Positions 1 to 8,295 of a stretch of DNA of 41,803 nt are shown here, piece after piece. A program made the position numbers and the translations under genes. The notes under the pieces were generated by a model. The model saw nothing but the letters and a program-made list of their open reading frames with translations, made no database searches and was not told the origin of the DNA. The stretch is from Meridianimarinicoccus roseus. Its GTDB lineage: Bacteria > Pseudomonadota > Alphaproteobacteria > Rhodobacterales > Rhodobacteraceae. The DNA lies in contig NZ_QGKU01000042.1 of NCBI RefSeq assembly GCF_003172915.1, positions 1-41,803 on the forward strand, written 5' to 3'. Every line of letters begins with the position of its first letter. The stretch's first letter is position 1.

Positions 1-1073
1 GCAAACCCGTCATTCTCACCGGGGACCGGACCACCGGCCCCCTTCATCTCGGCCACTACGCGGGCTCGCTGTCGACCCGCCTGCGCCTGCAGGACAGCCA
101 CGCGCAGTTCCTGCTGCTCGCCGACATGCAGGCGTTGACCGACAATGCCCACGATCCGGCGAAGGTCAGCCGGAACGTGCTCGAGGTCGCGCTCGATTAC
201 CTCGCCGTCGGGATCGATCCCGCGCGTACGACGATCTGCCTGCAGTCGCACCTCCCGGCGCTCGCCGAACTGACCATGCTCTACCTCAATTTCGTCACCG
301 TCGCCCGGCTCGAGCGCAACCCGACGATCAAGGACGAGATCGAAGCGCGCGGGTTCGGTCGGAACATTCCCGCGGGCTTCCTGTGCTACCCCGCGGCTCA
401 GGCGGCCGACATCACCGCCTTCCGGGCGACCGTTGTGCCGGTCGGCGCGGACCAGGCCCCGCTGATCGAGCAGACCAACGAGATCGTCCGCCGCATCAAC
501 GCGGCCGCAGGCCGCGCGGTGCTGCCAGAGGCGCGCGCCATAATCCCGAAGGCCGGGCGGCTGCCCGGCGTGGATGGCAAGGCCAAGATGTCGAAATCGG
601 GCGGCAACGCGATCCGGCTGTCGGCCTCGCCGGACGAGATCCGCGCCGCGGTGCGGGCCATGTTCACCGACCCCGGCCACTTGCGCGTCGAGGATCCCGG
701 ACGCGTGGACGGAAACGTGGTGTTCACCTATCTCGACGCCTTCGATGAGAACGCCGAGGGCGTCGCGGAACTGAAGGCCCGCTACACGCGCGGCGGCCTT
801 GGCGACGGGGCGATCAAGCGGCGCCTCGAGGATATCCTGCAGGCCCTGATCGCGCCGATCCGCGAAGAGCGCGCCCGGCTGGCGAAGGATCCCGGCCACG
901 TACTCGGAGTGATCCGGGAAGGGACCGAGCGGGCCCTCACGAAGACGGAAGCGACGAAGCGGGAGGTGTTCAACGCGCTCGGCCTGTTCCGGCTTGATCG
1001 CCGGAAGCCTGCGGGGCGCGAAGAGGCCCTCACGGAACTGGCGCGCCTCGGACAGGAATTCGATGCCACCTGA
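1..1073 (+). CDS. trpS: Tryptophan--tRNA ligase, 5' end cut by the window
   Basis: Class I aminoacyl-tRNA synthetase that charges tRNA-Trp in the cytoplasm. The frame is open from base 3, so the true start lies outside the window. The HIGH-class signature is visible at once (TGPLHLGHYAGSL, bases about 33-71). The KMSKS loop appears as GKAKMSKSGGN near bases 577-609. About 356 residues are present, close to the full family length of roughly 330-360, so only a few N-terminal residues are missing. It stops with TGA at 1071-1073. It is a housekeeping gene on the plus strand, unrelated to the genes that follow. Recognition is firm. Confidence 0.95.
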   Translation, partial: KPVILTGDRTTGPLHLGHYAGSLSTRLRLQDSHAQFLLLADMQALTDNAHDPAKVSRNVLEVALDYLAVGIDPARTTICLQSHLPALAELTMLYLNFVTVARLERNPTIKDEIEARGFGRNIPAGFLCYPAAQAADITAFRATVVPVGADQAPLIEQTNEIVRRINAAAGRAVLPEARAIIPKAGRLPGVDGKAKMSKSGGNAIRLSASPDEIRAAVRAMFTDPGHLRVEDPGRVDGNVVFTYLDAFDENAEGVAELKARYTRGGLGDGAIKRRLEDILQALIAPIREERARLAKDPGHVLGVIREGTERALTKTEATKREVFNALGLFRLDRRKPAGREEALTELARLGQEFDAT

Positions 1074-1340
1074 CTTGAATTGCTCCTGTGTGCCCGGATG
1101 ACCGCTCTCCCCCAATCCTTTTGAGGGGCAGAGTGTCACTTCTGCTTTGACCATGGGTGATATTACCGCTTTGCGCTTACAGCACCGAAATTTCCGAAGC
1201 GACATGGTGATAATGACGTCACTTATACGATGCGAAAGATGCCTCGAAGCACCTTCCAAATAACTCTGTACCAGAGCTCGAAGGCGTCGCCGGTCGCGGC
1301 TCTTCGTGATCACGCCCGGCGCCGGGCGACCTGGTGCTCA
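1074..1340. other. Intergenic region after trpS, no gene seen
   Basis: No reading frame on either strand resembles a protein. A weak GC stem followed by no clear T run lies near 1112-1132. The right edge runs into the parDE operator region. Confidence 0.5.
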
Positions 1341-1392
1341 TGGCAAAGTATGCCAAGTATTTTGACGAACGCTGCCAAAGCATGATACTTTG
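1341..1392. promoter_or_regulatory. Putative parDE autoregulatory operators (two palindromes)
   Basis: Two inverted repeats sit just upstream of the antitoxin start. The first is TGGCA-N5-TGCCA at 1341-1355. The second is CAAAG-N7-CTTTG at 1376-1392, almost fully palindromic. ParD antitoxins are known to bind palindromes in their own promoters, alone or with ParE, so these are the expected operators. A good Shine-Dalgarno (AAGGAG, 1401-1406) follows before the ATG at 1415. Confidence 0.55.
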
Positions 1393-1414
1393 ATCGGAAC
1401 AAGGAGTATGATCC

Positions 1415-1660
1415 ATGGCCACAATGAATGTGTCTCTGCCCGATCCGATGAAGAGTTGGGTGGAAGCCCGTCTGAAAGACGGTAGTTTCAGCAACACGAG
1501 CGATTATGTGCGCCACCTCATCCGCCGCGATCAGGAGCGCGCGCAGGCGATAGAGGCACTGCAGAGCGCGATCGACGAGGGCGTGAAGAGCGGCGAGCCC
1601 GAGCCGTTCGATTTCAAGGCGTTCAAGTCGCAGATGCGGGAGAAACATGCCCGCAGATAG
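1415..1660 (+). CDS. parD: Type II antitoxin, ParD family
   Basis: An 81-residue antitoxin that should neutralise the ParE-type toxin encoded next to it and repress its own promoter. The N-terminal part (about residues 1-45) has the ribbon-helix-helix layout of ParD: a short strand (MNVSLPD), then a helix with SNTSDYVRHLIRRDQ. The C-terminal part is a charged helix that would wrap the toxin. The start is supported by AAGGAG eight bases upstream. Its last 14 bases overlap the toxin gene, the usual translational coupling of parDE pairs. Length and order (antitoxin first) match the family. Confidence 0.88.
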   Translation: MATMNVSLPDPMKSWVEARLKDGSFSNTSDYVRHLIRRDQERAQAIEALQSAIDEGVKSGEPEPFDFKAFKSQMREKHARR

Positions 1661-1967
1661 CCTGACGACCTACCGTCTGACACCGGTCGCTCAGAACGAC
1701 CTGGAAGACATCTGGATTTACACCGCGCAGCAGTGGTCCATGGCTCAGGCCGATCGCTATACCGACATTCTGGAAGACACCTTCGAGCGGCTGCTGTTCA
1801 TGCCGGAGATTGCGCGCGAGCGTTCTGAGTTCCAGCCGCCTGTCCGCATCCACCCAAGCGCAGAGCATCTGATCATCTACCGGATCGAGGGCGATCATCT
1901 CGCGATCTTGCGTGTGCTTGGCGCCGGGCAGGACTGGCAAGCGATCTTGAGGGCTGTGGACCAATGA
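1647..1967 (+). CDS. parE: Type II toxin, ParE/RelE superfamily
   Basis: A 106-residue toxin of the ParE branch; characterised ParE proteins poison DNA gyrase. Family marks seen are TPVAQNDLEDIWIYTAQQW near the N-terminus, the alternating basic and aromatic strand YRIEGDHLAILRVLGAGQDW, and the usual length of about 95-105. It overlaps the end of parD by 14 bases, in another frame. No frameshift or stop disturbs it, so the module looks functional. Target specificity (gyrase or ribosome) cannot be told from sequence. Confidence 0.87.
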   Translation: MPADSLTTYRLTPVAQNDLEDIWIYTAQQWSMAQADRYTDILEDTFERLLFMPEIARERSEFQPPVRIHPSAEHLIIYRIEGDHLAILRVLGAGQDWQAILRAVDQ

Positions 1968-2298
1968 AGATCGGCTACGCGCCCGTTTCGACTTCCGGCC
2001 ATACAGCCTAGGTGTTCAGTCCCGGCATCTGGTGACAGTAGTGGGTTCCCATTCTTAATACTCCATGCAAATCTCTGTCTTCGTACAGAATTTGCGCTTC
2101 GTTTGTGAATCCACCGCTTACACAATTTATAACTGGGAATGGATATTATGGTAAAAATATGTGTTCGCGAGCATTTTGCGGCTCGATGCGATTGGGCTTT
2201 TTGCCCGGCACCCCCTGCTTATTCTTCTCCTTACGTTACGGGGCCGGGCCGCAAACAGCGGATCTACTATAATGCCCTTCACAACATCGTGGCAGTTG
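1968..2298. other. AT-richer intergenic region, no gene seen
   Basis: About 330 bases between parE and the convergent secreted-protein gene. Bases 2040-2165 are clearly richer in A+T than the surroundings. Short reading frames here are low-complexity or antisense and match no family I recognise. Confidence 0.5.
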
Positions 2299-2643
2299 TC
2301 ATTTGATCGCGTAACGGCTCCCATTGCCATAGACCGCCGAAATCGTGCCGTCTGATGCGCGATCGAAGTGATAGCGCGTTTTGCGGCCCGTGGCCTCGTC
2401 ATGTCGTTCGATGGTTCCATTTGAGAAAATCTTGAACGATCCTGTTTCCCCGGAAGAATTAGGGTGAGTGAGCGTGTAACGATTGCCCGCCTCGGTCGTC
2501 CAGACGGACCCTGCCTGAAAACTGATCTGGCCCCGCGCGAACAAGGATGCCACCTCCTGTCCAGTCAGTTTCTCTGCAAAGGCGGGCAGCGCCGTGGAGA
2601 TGGCAAGGCCGACGAGGGAAACGGTTTTCAAAAGAAAATGCAT
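2299..2643 (-). CDS. Small secreted protein of unknown function
   Basis: A 114-residue protein with a clear Sec signal peptide: a basic start, a hydrophobic core and an AFA cleavage site, giving a mature protein from about residue 24. The mature part begins KLTGQEVASLF, then has repeated aromatic/glycine turns typical of a small beta-rich periplasmic domain, including a segment TRYHFDRASDGTISAVYGNG. It may belong to one of the small periplasmic DUF families, but I cannot name one with confidence. The start is supported by GAGGAG just upstream on the minus strand. It stands alone. Function unknown. Confidence 0.7.
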   Translation of the reverse strand: MHFLLKTVSLVGLAISTALPAFAEKLTGQEVASLFARGQISFQAGSVWTTEAGNRYTLTHPNSSGETGSFKIFSNGTIERHDEATGRKTRYHFDRASDGTISAVYGNGSRYAIK

Positions 2644-2868
2644 GATAGAACTCCTCTTTGTTCCCTACTGGTCCGTTCGGTTTCAGCTGAACTAGATCAC
2701 GGCGAGTCTCTGTTCCGCAACTCCCGCCTGAGCCGAAATTTTCCCCGTCCTACAAACGTCAGGCCATCCGGACGACCAACAGGCTCGCCCGTGCCATGAA
2801 GTAATCGGCCGAGGCTGACAGATAGTTCTGGGCACGCTCGAGCCGCGCAAGAAGCCGTCCGTCCCCCG
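2644..2868. other. Intergenic region, no gene seen
   Basis: Lies between the secreted-protein start and the stop of the VPLPA-CTERM gene; both are on the minus strand. No convincing ORF or strong hairpin. Confidence 0.4.
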
Positions 2869-4460
2869 TCAGGCGGCGGCAGTCTTTCGGCGGAGTGCGG
2901 CCAGCCCGCCGAGCGCGGCCAGGAACGCGGGAATGCTGGCGGGCAGCGGCACATGAGCGGGAGCCAAACCGCCCTCGGTATAGAGGGCGATGTCGTTGCC
3001 GTTGCCGTCGGCATCGGTGATGAACACGTCCCGCGACAGGCCCGAGATCCGTGCGCCCTCGCCCAGCCCGCCAAACTCGCCGAACAGGCTGCCCTGCACC
3101 TCGACCACCTCGAAATACTGGCCAGCGCCGAAGGTGAAGGGCGCAAGCTCTAGTACCGACAGGTAGCCGTCGGTCAGGAACACATCGCCGGTCACGGTGA
3201 GCTGGTCGAAGAGCCCGGTAGTCAGACCGGCGAACTCGAGCTCGAATATCCCGCCGCCGCCCAGCGTGTAGTCCCCGTCGAGCAGGCTTTCCGCCGGAGA
3301 GGCGCCGGGCGCGTAGGTACCGCCGATCTGCGTAAGGTCACCAAAAAAATCGACGACCTCGATCGTGGTCCGGGCCGGATCGGTCCAGTCGATGGTGCCG
3401 CCGTTCTCCACCACAACGGTATGGTTCTTGAAGAGCCCTCCATCGACTTCGAGCACACCGTCCGACGCGACTTCGACCCGCCCATTCCCCTCAAGGTCGC
3501 CCCCGATGTTCAGCGTTCCGTCCTGTGCCCGGATCGTGCCGTCGCTGACCACAGCGCGGTCCAACTGAAGCCTTCCGCCCTCGTTGCGGATTGTGCCTTG
3601 GTTGATCAGATCGACACTGATCGTGCCCTGCCCGCGGATCGTGTTGTCCACGTTGATCAACTCGTCGTCGGGCAGGTTGTCGTTGCCATAGCGTATCGTC
3701 GATTCCGGCGAGCCCATCACCACCTGCCCGCCGCCCGAAAGCGTCGTCTTGCCCTCGATTTCGAGGATGCCGTTTTGTGCGAAGGTGATCAGGCCGGGGT
3801 TCTCGATCGTACCGGTCACTTCCATGAAGGGCCCAACCGTCAGCGTTATCCCGGGATTGGCCAGCGCCAGCGCCCCGGGAAATCCCGAAAACACCGAAAG
3901 GTCCCATACAAGGTTTTAGTGAAGTTCAAGCCGCGATGCCGCCGCCCCCGGTTCGTCGCTGGAATACGGCACGAAATGCCAGCTGCCTGCCAGGGTGCCC
4001 CCCATGCGCCTCACGGTCGCGGGCGCGATGGTCCCGAATCCGAGGGCGCGATACTCGTTGCTCTGGGTCGCCTTGCCGACGGTCGCCCGGCTCACAGTGA
4101 AGGTGCCTCCGCGCAACTCGAAGATTGACGGGCCGTCCCAAGCCTGCATCGAGAAATCGTCTTGCGTGTGATCCTGGCCCAGAAAGAGCGTGCCGAGCGG
4201 CAACTGAGAATTGTTGATGAAGACCCCGTTCACACAGACGGCCTGCGGACCCATAAGGCCTGGGTGCCGGGATCGTTGATCGGTCACGACGTCGCCAAGC
4301 CACAGCCCAGCCCCTCGTTCCAGTTCCCGCATGCGGTAAAGTCGCCGTCACCGGTGAAGGCGTATCCGTTGATCGTGATCGACCCGCTTCCGGGAAGGGC
4401 GACCGTTGGAATAAGATCGAGAAAGGCGAAAAGGCTGGCGCCGCACTTGAACCTGCTCAT
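2869..4460 (-). pseudogene. VPLPA-CTERM surface protein gene, broken by a stop and a frameshift
   Basis: The C-terminal half (bases 3894-2869, 341 residues) is a glycine-rich, beta-helix-like repeat protein of the passenger type. It ends in the sorting tail VPLPAS, a hydrophobic helix (IPAFLAALGGLAAL) and RRK, the VPLPA-CTERM signal processed by an exosortase. In the same frame upstream there is a TAA at 3916-3918, and the coding sense resumes directly on both sides of it (...RLELH, stop, NLVWDLSVFSG...). Further upstream the frame shifts between about 4286 and 4330; the other frame gives an N-terminus from an ATG at 4460 with a hydrophobic stretch and SGSITINGYAFTGDGDF. So one gene with two lesions fits better than several small genes. 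No exosortase gene is in the window. If 2869-3894 is expressed alone, it would lack a signal peptide. Confidence 0.7.
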
Positions 4461-4618
4461 GGAAAAGAACTCGAATACGTTGAAATTCGTTCTGAAAACA
4501 AAGGCTTTGCTTCCGCTCGATCCAACCGCAAAATGTTAGCCTTCGCAAAGTCAACAAGGGCAGGCCCGCGCTCCCGGCCTGATGTGGAACGACAGGCAAG
4601 ATTTCCGTTGACGCATAT

Positions 4619-4970
4619 TTGCAGCGCTATGTTTCACCAATCTACCAGACGGGAGGTTGCCGATGGCATCTGAAAATGGGTCGACAGGCATTCCTGCCCG
4701 GAGAGTTGGAAGCGGGACGGATCGAGCTGATTGACGACAGGGCGCTGATCCATGCGCGTCCGGCTGGGGGCGTCCGCGTGCACAAGACTCGGCGGGATTT
4801 CTCGGCACGTTCAGCGCCACTGCCGATGTTGTCTTGCGAATTACCACCGCACGAACGGCAGGTCAGAATTGTGGTATCTGCTCGGCGCTTCCGGTGCCGG
4901 TCCGCCGCGCAAGTTCTCGGATTGGCAACTTCTCTCGCAGCGCCACACGTCGGATGATGTTCACAAGTCT
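4619..4970 (+). pseudogene. ISL3-family transposase N-terminal remnant
   Basis: A decayed fragment. One frame reads LEAGRIELIDDRALIHARP, and downstream ERQVRIVVSARRFRCRSAA, which resembles the zinc-finger N-terminal region of ISL3-family transposases (a strand, HARP, then a basic strand followed by RRFRCR). The cysteine pairs expected between these pieces are seen only in another frame (SACTRLGGISRHVQ), so at least one frameshift is present. The rest of the element is missing. The match is from memory of the family pattern, so confidence is moderate. Confidence 0.45.
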
Positions 4971-5024
4971 TATGTGTACTACTCCATCGGCCCCCGCCAA
5001 GCATGGTGCTGGGAAAGGCTCACA

Positions 5025-5086
5025 TGGGTCAATTCCCAATGGAAATTATGTTGGTAGACTGGTCACCTCTGAGTGCAAATCAATAC
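5025..5086. repeat. Degenerate tandem motif, possibly an old IS21-type end
   Basis: Two related stretches, 5025-5050 and 5059-5086, each with a TGGTCA-like core followed about 10 bases later by a TGGAAAT or TGCAAAT core. IS21-type elements carry repeated terminal motifs of this sort. The spacing is 34 bases. Bases 4971-5236 otherwise hold no gene that I can see. Confidence 0.3.
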
Positions 5087-5236
5087 TCTGATCTTTTCTT
5101 CCAGCATAACTCCTTGCGGCATACCTACTGTCGCCTGGTGTCTCGACGGTGGGATACTGGGCTGCCACCATGCGACCCTAACGCGACGGTTTCCGGTTCT
5201 CGCCGCATCTGACGACGCGACTAGTGACGAATGTGG

Positions 5237-6130
5237 TCAATTCATCTGTTTGTAGGAGCGCAGGATCCCCGCAAGCTTTGCGAAGACGGCCTCCCGTGCG
5301 GAGCCAGACCGCCAGGCAAGTACGACCTGCCTTGGGCAGGCATCCGGCAATGGGGTCAATCGGACACCGCTTTCCCCAGCCACGCCGGCGGCCACCGCCA
5401 GATCAGGCAGCAATGTGATGCCCAAACCTTCGGACACCATGGCGATCAGCGTGTTCAGGCTTGTGGCCGCGAAGTCATCCAGTTCCTTTGAAAGCTGGCC
5501 GGGATAGGCGGCCAAGGCATGCCGTTGCAGGCAATGCCCCTTTTCCAGCAGCATCAAATGACCTTTGGCCTGTTCCAGAGCGCGGCGACCCGTGCCCATC
5601 GGGGCGGGCCAGTCGGGTGGTGAGGCAAGCTGGTAGCCGTCTTCGAACAGCGGCGCGATCTGGAGATTTCCGGTTTCGAACGGCAAGGCAATGACGATGG
5701 CGTCCAGACGTCCCGCCGTCAGTCCAGCAATCAGAGCCTCCGTCATTTCCTCGCGCAGGAACAGCTTGATCTCGGGCATGGCCCTGCGAATTTCCGGCAG
5801 GGCATGAGGTATGAGGTAAGGGCCGACGGTAGGGATCGCGCCCAGGCGCAAATCCCCCTGAAACGGGTTGCGATGGGCTTCCGCCGTGACCGTGATTTCC
5901 CCGGCATCCAAGAGCAGGCGCCGGGCGCGCTCGGCAATCTCTGCACCAACGGTCGTCAGCATGACGCTGCGCTTTGTCCGCTCGAAGAGTTGCACGCCGA
6001 GGATCGCCTCCAGTTCCTTGATGCCTGACGACAAGGTGGGTTGCGTGACGAAACAGACCTCTGCCGCCTGCGAAAAGTTCAGATGATCCGCGAGCGCCAC
6101 GAGAAAGCGCAACTGCCGAAGGGTGAACAT
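5237..6130 (-). CDS. oxyR: OxyR-like LysR-family peroxide regulator, one-cysteine variant
   Basis: A LysR-type regulator of 297 residues: winged HTH at about residues 1-60 (FSQAAEVCFVTQPTLSSGIKE), then a two-lobe effector domain. It is OxyR-like because the peroxidatic cysteine context LLLEKGHCLQRHA is present (Cys200 in this numbering). E. coli OxyR uses Cys199 and Cys208. Here the position nine residues on is Tyr209, so the classical disulfide partner is missing. Other cysteines are Cys26 and Cys265. I chose the ATG at 6130 (MFTLRQLRFL), which has a GAGAG Shine-Dalgarno eight bases upstream; an upstream ATG at 6172 would add 14 unconserved residues. It diverges from the peroxiredoxin gene, its likely target. 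Confidence 0.85.
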   Translation of the reverse strand: MFTLRQLRFLVALADHLNFSQAAEVCFVTQPTLSSGIKELEAILGVQLFERTKRSVMLTTVGAEIAERARRLLLDAGEITVTAEAHRNPFQGDLRLGAIPTVGPYLIPHALPEIRRAMPEIKLFLREEMTEALIAGLTAGRLDAIVIALPFETGNLQIAPLFEDGYQLASPPDWPAPMGTGRRALEQAKGHLMLLEKGHCLQRHALAAYPGQLSKELDDFAATSLNTLIAMVSEGLGITLLPDLAVAAGVAGESGVRLTPLPDACPRQVVLAWRSGSAREAVFAKLAGILRSYKQMN

Positions 6131-6145
6131 ATAGAAGCTCTCTAT
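6131..6145. promoter_or_regulatory. Candidate OxyR binding site (ATAG-N7-CTAT)
   Basis: ATAG at 6131-6134 and CTAT at 6142-6145, seven bases apart, exactly the classical OxyR half-site consensus. It lies directly upstream of the chosen oxyR start, over its ribosome binding site, and about 90 bases upstream of the peroxiredoxin start. It is therefore placed to control both divergent genes and to let OxyR repress itself. A second full half-site was not found at the expected spacing. Confidence 0.55.
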
Positions 6146-6236
6146 CAGTTCCTTCACTATATTCAATTTCACATATATAACACAATCCCCCAGATTGGGG
6201 TCATCACCGAAACGGGATCACGAAGGAGACCCAGAG

Positions 6237-6902
6237 ATGACCGCCCAGACCCCCATCGCCCAAGCCGCCGCCCGACCCGCAGGGCCCCGTCTGAACGAAC
6301 CGGCCCCGGCTTTCGACGCGCTTACCACCCACGGCCAGAAGCGGCTGGAGGACTACCGCGGCAAGTGGCTTGTACTGTTCTCGCACCCGGCGGATTTCAC
6401 CCCGGTCTGCACCACGGAGTTCATCGGCTTTGCCAAGCGCCATGATGATTTTGCCGCCGCCAATACCGCGCTGCTGGGCCTGTCGATCGACAGCCATTAC
6501 AGTCACATCGCCTGGGTTCTGAACATCAAGGAGAAGTTCGGCACCGAAATCCGCTTTCCGATCATCGCGGATCTGAACATGGCCGTGGCGCAGGCCTATG
6601 GAATGATCCAGCCCGGCGCCTCCGACACCGCCGCCGTGCGGGCGACCTTCATCATCGATCCCGAAGGTGTGCTGCGTGCAATGGTCTACTACCCGATGAA
6701 CGCGGGCCGCTCGGTCGACGAGATCTACCGCCTTCTGATCGCGCTTCAGACCGCGGATGAGAACGGCTGCGCCATGCCGGAAAACTGGAAGCCCGGTGAC
6801 GCGGTGATCGTGCCGACGCCGAAAACCCCCGAAGAGGCCGCCGCCCGCGCGAGCGAAGGCTACGACACGGTGGATTGGTACTTCTCCACCCGCCAACTCT
6901 GA
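6237..6902 (+). CDS. Peroxiredoxin, Prx6 (1-Cys) type
   Basis: A 221-residue thiol peroxidase that reduces hydrogen peroxide and organic peroxides. The active-site block FTPVCTTEF places the peroxidatic cysteine at Cys58, and the Prx6/AhpC thioredoxin fold is clear (SIDSHYSHIAWVLNI, FIIDPEGVLRAMVYYP). The C-terminus ends DWYFSTRQL; many relatives have a cysteine in this WWFC position, and here it is serine. Only one other cysteine exists (NGCAMPENW), so a 1-Cys mechanism is likely. The ATG at 6237 has AAGGAG nine bases upstream. It is transcribed away from oxyR and is probably OxyR-regulated. Confidence 0.9.
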   Translation: MTAQTPIAQAAARPAGPRLNEPAPAFDALTTHGQKRLEDYRGKWLVLFSHPADFTPVCTTEFIGFAKRHDDFAAANTALLGLSIDSHYSHIAWVLNIKEKFGTEIRFPIIADLNMAVAQAYGMIQPGASDTAAVRATFIIDPEGVLRAMVYYPMNAGRSVDEIYRLLIALQTADENGCAMPENWKPGDAVIVPTPKTPEEAAARASEGYDTVDWYFSTRQL

Positions 6903-6910
6903 CTTTCCAC

Positions 6911-6932
6911 GGTCCCGCCGCCTGGCGGGACC
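6911..6932 (+). terminator. Hairpin after the peroxiredoxin gene
   Basis: Perfect 9-bp stem GGTCCCGCC / GGCGGGACC with a four-base loop, eight bases after the stop codon. No T run follows, so it may be a weak terminator or an mRNA-stabilising hairpin. Confidence 0.5.
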
Positions 6933-6964
6933 GCACACCTATCTCATGAAAAGGGACCACAACA

Positions 6965-7391
6965 ATGACCGCCCCGCCCGTTGTTTCCGCACTCACCGGC
7001 GGTCTCGGCCAGACCTTTCACCTCTAAGTCCAGATCCACGGCTGCCGCTGGAACGTCTCAGACCCGCAGTTCCACCAGCTTCATGCGATGTTCAAAGGAC
7101 AGTAAAAGTTATATCTGCGCCGCACTGGGAGGCATCGCGGAACGCATCTGCATTCAGGGCGCTTGTCCCCTTACCTCGGTGTACGACCTCATGGCCCGGC
7201 CCGCGTCGGCCAAGTCCGCCGATGACATGGTCGCCGAGGCCATTGCCGAGCAAGAAACGATTGCCGCGACGCTGCGCACGGCCGTCTCGCTTTGTGCGGA
7301 CGCAGGAGACGAAGGCAGTGCCGGGCTACTCACCGATCGCCTTGAATCACACGAGGAAGGAATTCGGATGCTGCGGGCCAGCAGATTCTGA
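6965..7391 (+). pseudogene. dps: Dps-family ferritin-like gene, inactivated
   Basis: Dps proteins bind DNA and oxidise iron with peroxide. The reading MTAPPVVSALTGGLGQTFHL stops at a TAA (7025-7027). In the same frame it continues VQIHGCRWNVSDPQFHQLHAMF, which is the conserved ferroxidase region of Dps. A second stop at 7104-7106 marks a one-base shift: the next frame gives GGIAERICIQG and then the C-terminal Dps part SADDMVAEAIAEQETIAATLRTA...SHEEGIRMLRASRF, ending at 7391. Both lesions are simple (one stop, one missing base), so the loss looks recent. It sits between peroxiredoxin and the metallo-hydrolase, fitting an oxidative-stress operon. Confidence 0.8.
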
Positions 7392-7419
7392 GCCAAGTCG
7401 AACTACAGGAGTCAGAACC

Positions 7420-8292
7420 ATGACCAATCCCATCGTCAAACCCTTCTGGGATGAACCGACCGGAAGCTGGCAGTATGTCTTTCACGATCCCCTCACCATG
7501 AAAGGCGCAATTGTCGACCCGGTGATGGAGTTCGATACGCTGTCCGGTGCAACAGGTACGGCGAATGCCGAGAAGCTGCTGGCCTACGTCCGTGAAGCCG
7601 GGATCGCGCTGGAATGGATCCTCGACACGCATCCGCACGCCGATCACTTCTCGGCGGCGCAGTGGCTGAAGGCACAGACCGGCGCGCCCACGGCGATTGG
7701 CGAGAAGGTGACGGGCGTCCAGAAGTTGTGGACCGACATCTATAACCTGCCCGGCACCGTGCCCACCGATGGCGGCCAATGGGACCGGCTCTTTGCCGAC
7801 GGCGACACTTTCATGGTGGGCAACATACCTGTCTCGGTGATCTTCTCGCCCGGCCACACGCTGGCCTCGATCACCTATGTCGCGGGCGATGCGGCCTTTG
7901 TGAATGACACGCTGATGATACCGGACAGCGGCACCAGCCGTGCGGATTTTCCCGGCGGCTCGTCCAAAGCGCTCTTCGACAGCATCCAGCGCATTCTTGC
8001 CCTGCCGGATGAGACGCGCGTGTTCGTCGGCCACGACTACGCGCCGAACGGGCGCGCGGCGCAATGCAAGGCGACGGTGGCCGAGCACAGGGCGCAGAAT
8101 ATCCACCTCAAGGACGGGCTGACCGAAACTGAATTCCGAGCGTTGCGCGATGCCCGCGACGCCACCCTGCCGCTGCCCCGCCTGATGCTCGCTGCGCTTC
8201 AGGTCAACATCCGCGGCGGACGCCTGCCCGAACCGGAGGCCAACGGTCGCTCCTATCTGAAGATCCCGTTGGACCATTTTGCGCGGCGTTGA
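7420..8292 (+). CDS. MBL-fold hydrolase, persulfide-dioxygenase-like
   Basis: A 290-residue metallo-beta-lactamase-fold protein of the ETHE1/persulfide-dioxygenase group. The metal motif is THPHADH (His71, His73, Asp75, His76), followed by SPGHT, then FVNDTLM-PDSGTSRADFPGG and VGHDYAPNG. The Asp-Phe-Pro-Gly-Gly block is typical of bacterial persulfide dioxygenases, which oxidise glutathione persulfide to sulfite with O2 and Fe(II). Longer upstream reading is only the dps remnant in another frame; the ATG at 7420 has AGGAG at 7408-7412. Neighbours handle peroxide, sulfide and NO stress. Exact substrate is inferred. Confidence 0.8.
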   Translation: MTNPIVKPFWDEPTGSWQYVFHDPLTMKGAIVDPVMEFDTLSGATGTANAEKLLAYVREAGIALEWILDTHPHADHFSAAQWLKAQTGAPTAIGEKVTGVQKLWTDIYNLPGTVPTDGGQWDRLFADGDTFMVGNIPVSVIFSPGHTLASITYVAGDAAFVNDTLMIPDSGTSRADFPGGSSKALFDSIQRILALPDETRVFVGHDYAPNGRAAQCKATVAEHRAQNIHLKDGLTETEFRALRDARDATLPLPRLMLAALQVNIRGGRLPEPEANGRSYLKIPLDHFARR

Positions 8293-8295
8293 TCT

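Noticed and set aside
1219-1648. Minus-strand ORFs opposite parD
   Set aside because: They have no family content and run through the operator palindromes.
6946-7419. N-terminal extension of the persulfide-dioxygenase-like frame
   Set aside because: This part overlaps the dps remnant in a different frame and has no MBL sequence; a good RBS marks the ATG at 7420.
7330-8277. Minus-strand ORF of 315 codons opposite the persulfide-dioxygenase-like gene
   Set aside because: Antisense of an MBL-fold gene with intact metal motifs; no family match.
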